Below, piece after piece: positions 1 through 5,328 of a stretch of 5,328 nucleotides of DNA. This stretch comes from Flavobacteriaceae bacterium (lineage in GTDB: Bacteria > Bacteroidota > Bacteroidia > Flavobacteriales > Flavobacteriaceae). A program made the translations under genes and the position numbers. The stretch is from assembly GCA_023301205.1 (NCBI GenBank), contig JALZVC010000051.1, positions 1 through 5,328 of the forward strand. Direction: 5' to 3'. Numbering within the stretch: the stretch's first letter is position 1; each line of letters opens with the position of its first letter. Under the pieces are notes generated by a model, which was not told the DNA's origin, did not search any database, and worked only from the letters and a program-made list of their open reading frames with translations.

Positions 1-507
1 TCTTATGTCAAATCGATATCCGTCTGAGTTAAATTGTAAAGTACTTGTCCCGGGAATAAATCCGTTTCCAGCTTCAAAATTCTCTATGGTGAAAACGGTT
101 CCTTCTGTATCTTCAGTAGATCCGAAAAATTCAAATCTATCATTGACGATGACCTCTTCGGTACTTAAATTAAATACTGAAGCTAATTCCGCTCTACCTA
201 ATTCTAGGGTAAGTGGGAAATCATCTTGAGTATACGACATAAAGTTTAAAGTGTCTGAAACGCTTCCGCCAGATACTCTCACAACTCTTAAGTCATAGCT
301 CACCACATCTGGACGAGCAAATGCTTCTGCGAGGAAGTTTACTGGCATTTCGTCGTTTAAGTTAATATCTTCATTCTCAATAAAGAATGTTACTATTGCT
401 GCATTTTCAATAGTTTGAAGCGCATTAATTTTATCATCATCCTCACAACTTGCAAGGAACGCTACTATTCCAAATCCTATTAAGGTGTATTTAAATATGT
501 TTTTCAT
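1..507 (-). CDS. SusCD-associated surface lipoprotein, function unknown, 3'-partial
   Basis: The first 169 residues of a third operon gene; the frame is still open at the window edge. The ATG at 507-505 follows the SusD stop by 11 bases and is preceded by ATAAAATC. Residues 1-20 form a lipoprotein signal peptide (MKNIFKY, then a hydrophobic core) with lipobox LASC and lipidated Cys21. The next residues are EDDDK (22-26), an acidic run like the lipoprotein export signal that sends flavobacterial lipoproteins to the cell surface. The rest is acidic, apparently beta-rich and without other cysteines. Notable stretches are AAIVTFFIEN (36-45), SYDLRVVRVSGG (70-81), DFPLTLELGRAELASVFNLSTEEV (96-119) and NDRFEFFG (122-129). 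The pattern 'FPLTL...L, short helix, NDRF, TVFT' resembles, from memory, uncharacterised lipoproteins that often follow SusC/SusD in Flavobacteriia. I infer an accessory surface role, possibly substrate binding as for SusE/F-like proteins, but no named domain is recognised. Confidence 0.88.
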   Translation of the reverse strand, partial: MKNIFKYTLIGFGIVAFLASCEDDDKINALQTIENAAIVTFFIENEDINLNDEMPVNFLAEAFARPDVVSYDLRVVRVSGGSVSDTLNFMSYTQDDFPLTLELGRAELASVFNLSTEEVIVNDRFEFFGSTEDTEGTVFTIENFEAGNGFIPGTSTLQFNSDGYRFDIR

Positions 508-518
508 GATTTTATGTT
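508..518 (-). promoter_or_regulatory. A-rich translation-initiation spacer between susD-like gene and third lipoprotein gene
   Basis: The 11 bases between the SusD stop and the next ATG read AACATAAAATC on the minus strand. They lack a Shine-Dalgarno sequence and repeat the ATAAAAT core seen at the previous junction, shifted one base further from the start codon. This supports the chosen ATG and co-transcription of all three genes. Confidence 0.55.
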
Positions 519-2123
519 TTAGTCAACAAAGTTACCTGGATTAACATCCCAAAAAACTTGGTTTGTTACAGGTTGTTGGTTAATAGAAGAGTTAAGAGTA
601 ACGGTATTAGTAGGGTATTGTAGTACTCTAGGGAATTGGCCTACAGGAATATTTGATTGAGTACCCTGTAAAAAACTAGGTAAGCCAGTTCTTCTGTAAA
701 TATTATAGGCTTCAATACCATTACCCCAAAGCGCAACAAAATATTGAGTTAAAATAATATCTAATTTTTGGTTGTCTGAACCAGCATCATAAGCAGCAAG
801 TGTTGTGTTTACAAAAGCATCAATATCACCTGTTGATGGTTCAAATCCTGCATCTGAATTATTATTCAAATCTCCAAAAGGAAGTACCTTTGCAATTGAT
901 TGTCTAATACCGAGTTCTAAAAAGTTTCTAGCATTACCATTTGTACCTAAAGTTAAAGCAGCTTCTGCTTTCATAAAATTAACAAATGAAGACAACATAA
1001 TTGGTCTAATTCCCTCTCCTAATCCACCTTGATCGTTATTAGTTACTTGCGCAGAATCATCATCAAAACTTCCGCCCGCAGGATAAGCTCCCCAAGTTGC
1101 GTTTTGAGTAAACATAGCATTGGTGGTAAAAGAATTATCGCCGTGATCTCTTCCAAAATAGCCATCCCCAATAAAGCATAAGTCTAAACCTAGGTCAATA
1201 CATGGTAATGATCCAGCAGGTGGATCTGTAAGGCGTTGTCTGTAAAAATAGTAGCGTAATCTTGGATCATTCGAATCTATAAGTTCTAGCATATAACTAT
1301 TACTCATAAATTGACCAGTACCATTGTTGTAATTGGCCAAGAAAGAAGGGTGACGATTGTCATTAGGAGGAGTGATTTCACTTAAATAATTAAATTGAAA
1401 ATCATCTCCACTAGTTTCAATAAGATCTTGATTTAATATTGCATTAATACCAGTTATTGAGGCAGCTTGATTAAAATCGCTTGTTTGTAATAGCATTTTA
1501 AATTTTAATGTATTTGCTACTTTAATCCATTGATCTCTACTGTTTGATCCAAAATAAAGATCGTCTTGAATGTCTGGTGAATCTCCATTATTTAAATTAG
1601 ATATAGCGTCATCGAGAATCTCTAGCGCCGCAGCATATACATTCTCTCCATTATCTAGACTTGGATTAGGATTTGATACGTCATTTGCTTGACTAAATGG
1701 AATATCACCAAAATGGTCAACAAGCATAACTAAGGTGTACGCTTGCATCACTTGAGCTGCTCCCGCATGGGCATTAAAATTTTGTTCTTGGGCAAGTGAT
1801 ACTAGCGCATTTACATCTTCAAAAAGTCCAGCATACGCCGTTGACCAAGTTCCATTTAATCCAGCTGGGTCAAAAAAGTATTCTCCAAATTGTTGAGTAA
1901 TGCGTGTATAATTCATATCACGACCATTAAGCCCCCCTATAACTCCGTTAAAGTTTAATTGCACTGCATTGAACAAAAAAATACTGTTTGCATTTGAAGG
2001 TGCAACATTATTCGGGTCATCTAATAATTCTAGTTCAGTAGTTTCACAACTACTTACTAAAGCACCTACTGCAAATAAAGCAAAAAGTACTTTTTTATTA
2101 AGTATTGAAAATATTGTTTTCAT
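519..2123 (-). CDS. SusD/RagB-family nutrient-binding outer-membrane lipoprotein (SusD-like_2 type)
   Basis: Complete 534-residue surface lipoprotein, expected to act as the hinged lid and substrate-binding partner of the SusC receptor encoded 12 bases upstream. The N-terminus is a lipoprotein signal peptide: K2, K10 and K11, a hydrophobic stretch at 12-23, and the lipobox VSSC with lipidated Cys26. The mature end ETTELE is moderately acidic, which fits surface export. Family landmarks in order are LVDHFGDIPFS (134-144), DQWIKVANTLKFKMLL (197-212), NDPRLRYYFYRQ (285-296), GYFGRDHGD (321-329), WGAYPAGGSFD (344-354), FVNFMKAEAAL, and LTQYFVALWGNGIEAYNIYRRTGLP (starting at 458), followed by FPRVLQYP. 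These match the SusD-like_2 group (PF12771) rather than the classic SusD/RagB domain pair. Length is normal for the group and no break is seen. Cys308 and Cys316 are close enough to form a disulfide in the ligand-side region. Start choice: this ATG gives an intact signal peptide directly after an A-rich TAAAAT. The ligand cannot be predicted without neighbouring enzymes. Confidence 0.96.
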   Translation of the reverse strand: MKTIFSILNKKVLFALFAVGALVSSCETTELELLDDPNNVAPSNANSIFLFNAVQLNFNGVIGGLNGRDMNYTRITQQFGEYFFDPAGLNGTWSTAYAGLFEDVNALVSLAQEQNFNAHAGAAQVMQAYTLVMLVDHFGDIPFSQANDVSNPNPSLDNGENVYAAALEILDDAISNLNNGDSPDIQDDLYFGSNSRDQWIKVANTLKFKMLLQTSDFNQAASITGINAILNQDLIETSGDDFQFNYLSEITPPNDNRHPSFLANYNNGTGQFMSNSYMLELIDSNDPRLRYYFYRQRLTDPPAGSLPCIDLGLDLCFIGDGYFGRDHGDNSFTTNAMFTQNATWGAYPAGGSFDDDSAQVTNNDQGGLGEGIRPIMLSSFVNFMKAEAALTLGTNGNARNFLELGIRQSIAKVLPFGDLNNNSDAGFEPSTGDIDAFVNTTLAAYDAGSDNQKLDIILTQYFVALWGNGIEAYNIYRRTGLPSFLQGTQSNIPVGQFPRVLQYPTNTVTLNSSINQQPVTNQVFWDVNPGNFVD

Positions 2124-2135
2124 ATTTTATTTTTT
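2124..2135 (-). promoter_or_regulatory. A-rich translation-initiation spacer between susC-like and susD-like genes
   Basis: The 12 bases between the receptor stop codon and the SusD ATG read AAAAAATAAAAT on the minus strand. There is no GGAGG-like Shine-Dalgarno sequence; the only G-containing stretch nearby is inside the receptor's last codons. A TAAAA motif directly upstream of the start is the element known to favour initiation in Flavobacterium. An eight-A run (2137-2130) spans the stop codon and the spacer. The very short gap suggests translational coupling, which is inferred. Confidence 0.6.
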
Positions 2136-5100
2136 TTAAAAGGATGCTTTTACTGAAAAACCAAAACTCTGAGCAGAAGGTGCTGTTTGAAAATCAAGCC
2201 CACTTGCATTACCTACTCCTGTGCTTCCAGCTTCTATGTCATAATTTAATGCATCTGGAAAATTAGGAGCGTCAAATAATAAGTTCTGACCGTATATTTT
2301 AAAACTTAAAGCACCGAATGGTGTTCCACCAAGCGCTTTTTCTGATAAATCATAAGTTAATGATAGTTCTCGCAATCTTATGAATGACCCGTCATAAATA
2401 TTTTCAGCGGCATTTTGTTCAAGATTATTAAAGATTGTATCCTCTAATGGTAATATTATGTTATTTGGATTTCCAGAAGACTGAACGCCATCTACAACAC
2501 CATCACCATCACTATCAACTGTTACTATACTGCCATCATCATCTAGTTGCGCTAATACACCGGGTACAGATGCAGCGTAAAAATCACGATCAATTCCATC
2601 TATGTCAACAACGCCTCTAAAAAGTAAGTTTTGAGCAGTCAATGAATAAATATCACCACCATGTCTATATTCAACTTGTCCAGAAAGCGTAAAGTTCTTA
2701 TACTTGAAGTTGTTAATAATTGTTGCGGTCCAATCTGGGTTAGGATCTCCAATTATTTTATCAGGAATACCAAATTGACTATTAGGTATTACTTCACCAT
2801 TACTCGGGTCGATTAAAAAATTACCATTTTCATCTTGTAAAGCAAAAGAACCAACAATAACACCTAATGGCTCTCCTTCAATTGCAAAATTTCCTATATT
2901 AGTGAAACCACCAATAGCTAATTGTTGTACATCTTCTGGTAATTCGGTAACTATAGTTTCATAAGCAAAGAAATTTGAATTCAAATTCCATTCAAAATTA
3001 GCTGTTCGAACCGGGGTAATACTGAAATCTAATTCGATACCATCTGTTTCTGTTTCACCTATATTTACAAGGGTCGATGTAGCACCTGTTTCTGCTGCTA
3101 TAGCTTGTTGGAAAATTTGGTCTGAAGCAATACGCCTATAAATACTACTTTCAAAACGAATTCTATTGTCCCATAATTTAGTCTCAATACCGAATTCATA
3201 ATCAGTAAATGTAGCACCTTCTAAATCTGGATTTGGAACAAAATTACTTATGCTCTGTGTTATAGTCCCTCCATTCCCAAAAGCATTTGCGTTTTGGTTG
3301 ATTACAGGTCTTGTTGAAAAAGGTCTATCTGGAAATTGAGCTCCAGATGCTGCGTTTGCTCTAACTTTTAAATAGTTTAAAAAGTTACTTTTTATTTCGG
3401 GAAAAGCACTTGTAGGGATAAAAGATACAGCTGCACTTGGATAAAAAATAGAATTATTATCGTCTTCTAAAAGGGAAGCATAGTCATTCCTTGCAGATAA
3501 TGTTAGGTATAAGTAATTTCTGTAATCTAATTCAGTTTGTCCATAAAAACCAAAAATATTTATTTCAGAAAAGAAATCAATAGGTGCCCCTGTAAAAGGA
3601 TCTACGTTTGAAGCGTCTTCAAAATTTCTAGCGGTTTGATTATCAAATAGCACTTGGCCTTGATACGCGGTACCATTTCTGTCAAAGGTTCTTCTGTTAC
3701 TATTTCCACCCAGTATTACATTCAAATCAAAGTCGTCTGATAGTTCAAAAGCTCCATTTGCTATCACACTATGGTCAGTTTGCTGTCTTATAATATTTGT
3801 TAATCTTAAGTAACCATTTTGATAGATGGTGTTACCATCACTAGATCCTCGATTAATGAAAAATGATTGCTTTTCATTAGTAACATCAAGTCCATAACGA
3901 TAAGTCAATGAAATATTATCTGTAAATGCATAGTTTAGAGACAAGTTGTTGAAAATTCTATTCACCTCTGATTCTGATAATGAATTGTTTAGGACCCATC
4001 TAGGGTTGTCAACACCAGCTAAATAATAAACGTTACTCCCATCTGTAGGATCTTGAAATGGTGAATTATTAATGTCAAAATTTCTTGGTATGAATAGTAG
4101 TCTTTCAAAGGTAGAAAATGCATTAGCGCCGTTTGCTGCTGTAATAGAGGGGGCGTCTACGTTATTTTGCACAAAATTAAATGCGCCACTCACAGTAAAT
4201 TTATTAGAAAGTTGTGCAGTACCTCCAATACTATAGTTATCTCTTCGTAATTTGTTGAAAGGAATAAAACCATCTTCGATAGTGTTACTATAGTTGAAGT
4301 TAATAGAGCCTTTGTCAAAAGATTTTGAAGCTCCAATTGATAAAGTTCTTCCTAAACCAGTTCTGAAAAAATCTCTAACGTTATCTGGTATTGCTGAATA
4401 TGCTTGACCACCTTCAATAATGTCTGGAGTGTTTGGGTCATCAAATAATTCTGGAAAAGAACCTTGCAATGCTGCGTTATTGCTTAAAATGTTCGGTATG
4501 ATTTCACCATCAAATCGAGGCCCAAAACTTCCGTTTGCTTGGTTTATATTTCCTAAAAAGAAACCACTACCGTGTGTGTTTTGAAAATCGGGCAAATTAG
4601 CTACTTGAATGGCGTAAGTATTGCTCAGAACAGTCATTTCTAGTTTTTTATCAGTGTAGTCGTTATCAGATTTACCAGATTTTGTAGTAATAACAATTAC
4701 ACCATTTAAACCTTGGTTACCATATAGTACGGTAGCCGCTAAACCTTTTAATACACTAATATCTGCAATGTTGTTTGGATCAATATCTAATAATCTATTA
4801 GAATCAGTAGCACCTGCTCCTGTAAAACCATCATCATCGCTGCCTGAATTAATAGGTACTCCATCTACTACAATTAGGGCTTGGTTATTTCCATTGATTG
4901 AAGAACTTCCACGAATAGTAATACCACTACCACCACCAGTAACACCTGTTTGGGAGATTTGCACACCAGCAACTTTACCTTGTAATACTTTAGCAAGGTC
5001 TGCATTAGGTCTTTCTTCTAGAGCCTCTGCCTGTACCGTGGTTTGTCCAAACCCGAGTACTCTCTTGTCTCTTTTGATTCCCTGTGCAGTAATAACAACT

Positions 5101-5328
5101 TCACCAAGGGACTCCGCATCTTCCGTTAGCGTTATGTTAAATTTGTTTTTACTAGTAGTAACAGTAATTTCTTGCGTTGTGAAGCCAAGATAGCTAAAAG
5201 TCAATACTTGTCCAATTTTTGTTTTAATGGAATAATTTCCGTCAAAATCTGATTGTGTACCTAAAGATGTATCTTTAATTAAGATATTAACACCTGGGAG
5301 CGGAAGTCCACCGCTATCGGAGACAGTA
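2136..5328 (-). CDS. SusC/RagA-family TonB-linked outer-membrane receptor, 5'-partial
   Basis: Outer-membrane active transporter that imports oligomeric nutrients together with a SusD lipoprotein, powered by TonB-ExbBD. 1063 residues are visible; numbering here starts at the first full codon (5327-5325). Residues 1-65 are a carboxypeptidase-regulatory-like (CarboxypepD_reg) domain, with PLPGVNILIKDT at 9-20, DFDGNYSI at 27-34 and FSYLGF at 44-49. A TonB-box-like EVVITA is at 76-81. The plug covers about 85-218, with LQGKVAGVQI, the SusC signature around NQALIVVDGVPI (148-159), ISVLKG (190-195) and NGVIVITTKSG (208-218). The rest is the beta-barrel, ending SFGFSVKASF, with the terminal Phe expected of BamA substrates. 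The frame stays open to the window edge. A TTG at 5204-5202 lies inside the first domain and is not the start; the signal peptide and perhaps 25-40 residues lie outside. A DSDGDGVVDG loop (938-947) may bind calcium. The substrate is unknown. The family is certain. Confidence 0.97.
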   Translation of the reverse strand, partial: TVSDSGGLPLPGVNILIKDTSLGTQSDFDGNYSIKTKIGQVLTFSYLGFTTQEITVTTSKNKFNITLTEDAESLGEVVITAQGIKRDKRVLGFGQTTVQAEALEERPNADLAKVLQGKVAGVQISQTGVTGGGSGITIRGSSSINGNNQALIVVDGVPINSGSDDDGFTGAGATDSNRLLDIDPNNIADISVLKGLAATVLYGNQGLNGVIVITTKSGKSDNDYTDKKLEMTVLSNTYAIQVANLPDFQNTHGSGFFLGNINQANGSFGPRFDGEIIPNILSNNAALQGSFPELFDDPNTPDIIEGGQAYSAIPDNVRDFFRTGLGRTLSIGASKSFDKGSINFNYSNTIEDGFIPFNKLRRDNYSIGGTAQLSNKFTVSGAFNFVQNNVDAPSITAANGANAFSTFERLLFIPRNFDINNSPFQDPTDGSNVYYLAGVDNPRWVLNNSLSESEVNRIFNNLSLNYAFTDNISLTYRYGLDVTNEKQSFFINRGSSDGNTIYQNGYLRLTNIIRQQTDHSVIANGAFELSDDFDLNVILGGNSNRRTFDRNGTAYQGQVLFDNQTARNFEDASNVDPFTGAPIDFFSEINIFGFYGQTELDYRNYLYLTLSARNDYASLLEDDNNSIFYPSAAVSFIPTSAFPEIKSNFLNYLKVRANAASGAQFPDRPFSTRPVINQNANAFGNGGTITQSISNFVPNPDLEGATFTDYEFGIETKLWDNRIRFESSIYRRIASDQIFQQAIAAETGATSTLVNIGETETDGIELDFSITPVRTANFEWNLNSNFFAYETIVTELPEDVQQLAIGGFTNIGNFAIEGEPLGVIVGSFALQDENGNFLIDPSNGEVIPNSQFGIPDKIIGDPNPDWTATIINNFKYKNFTLSGQVEYRHGGDIYSLTAQNLLFRGVVDIDGIDRDFYAASVPGVLAQLDDDGSIVTVDSDGDGVVDGVQSSGNPNNIILPLEDTIFNNLEQNAAENIYDGSFIRLRELSLTYDLSEKALGGTPFGALSFKIYGQNLLFDAPNFPDALNYDIEAGSTGVGNASGLDFQTAPSAQSFGFSVKASF

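Noticed and set aside
5..229. Plus-strand open frame of 74 codons
   Set aside because: It is antisense to the third lipoprotein, whose start, lipobox and spacing are far better supported.
508..518. Possible terminator or promoter between SusD and the third lipoprotein
   Set aside because: The gap is only 11 bases, with no hairpin and no room for promoter elements.
805..1032. Plus-strand open frame of 75 codons
   Set aside because: It is antisense to conserved SusD-like sequence, with no signal peptide or recognisable domain.
2435..2620. Plus-strand frame encoding a histidine-rich peptide (HHHHH), suggestive of a metal-binding small protein
   Set aside because: It is the antisense of the receptor's Asp/Gly-rich codons (GAT/GGT read as ATC/ACC, shifted to CAT/CAC). 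It lies wholly inside a strongly supported gene and has no family similarity.
4768..5193. Plus-strand open frame of 141 codons
   Set aside because: It is fully antisense to the plug and N-terminal domain of the receptor, whose family signature is unmistakable. The composition (Pro/Ser/Leu-rich) is typical of a shadow frame.

Overview
The window is a piece of a Bacteroidota genome, most likely a marine or otherwise environmental member of the Flavobacteriia. This rests on a SusC/SusD outer-membrane pair, low G+C (about 35% in a counted 60-base line), A-rich translation starts with no Shine-Dalgarno sequence, and lipoproteins with acidic residues after the lipidated cysteine. The genus cannot be fixed from the sequence.

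All coding content is on the minus strand, so the operon reads from right to left. (1) 5328-2136: a SusC/RagA-type TonB-dependent receptor, cut at its 5' end by the window edge. It has an N-terminal carboxypeptidase-D-like domain, a TonB-box-like segment, a plug and a 22-strand-type barrel ending in phenylalanine. (2) 2123-519: a complete SusD/RagB-type surface lipoprotein of the SusD-like_2 type. (3) 507-1: the first 169 residues of a third lipoprotein with a strong surface-export signal, cut by the left window edge. The gaps between genes are only 12 and 11 bases, so the three are almost certainly one transcript. No intergenic region is long enough to hold a promoter or terminator; both must lie outside the window. 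There is no plus-strand gene, RNA gene, mobile element or CRISPR array.

The likely working model is the standard one for this family. SusD and SusC form a lidded complex that captures an oligomeric nutrient (glycan or peptide) at the cell surface and imports it into the periplasm with energy from TonB-ExbBD. The third lipoprotein is probably an accessory surface protein of the same complex. No glycoside hydrolase, peptidase or regulator is visible, so the substrate cannot be named. I found no evidence of a new type of system. The points most worth a look are the truncated third lipoprotein, a DxDxDG calcium-loop-like insertion in the receptor, and the repeated A-rich translation-start element.
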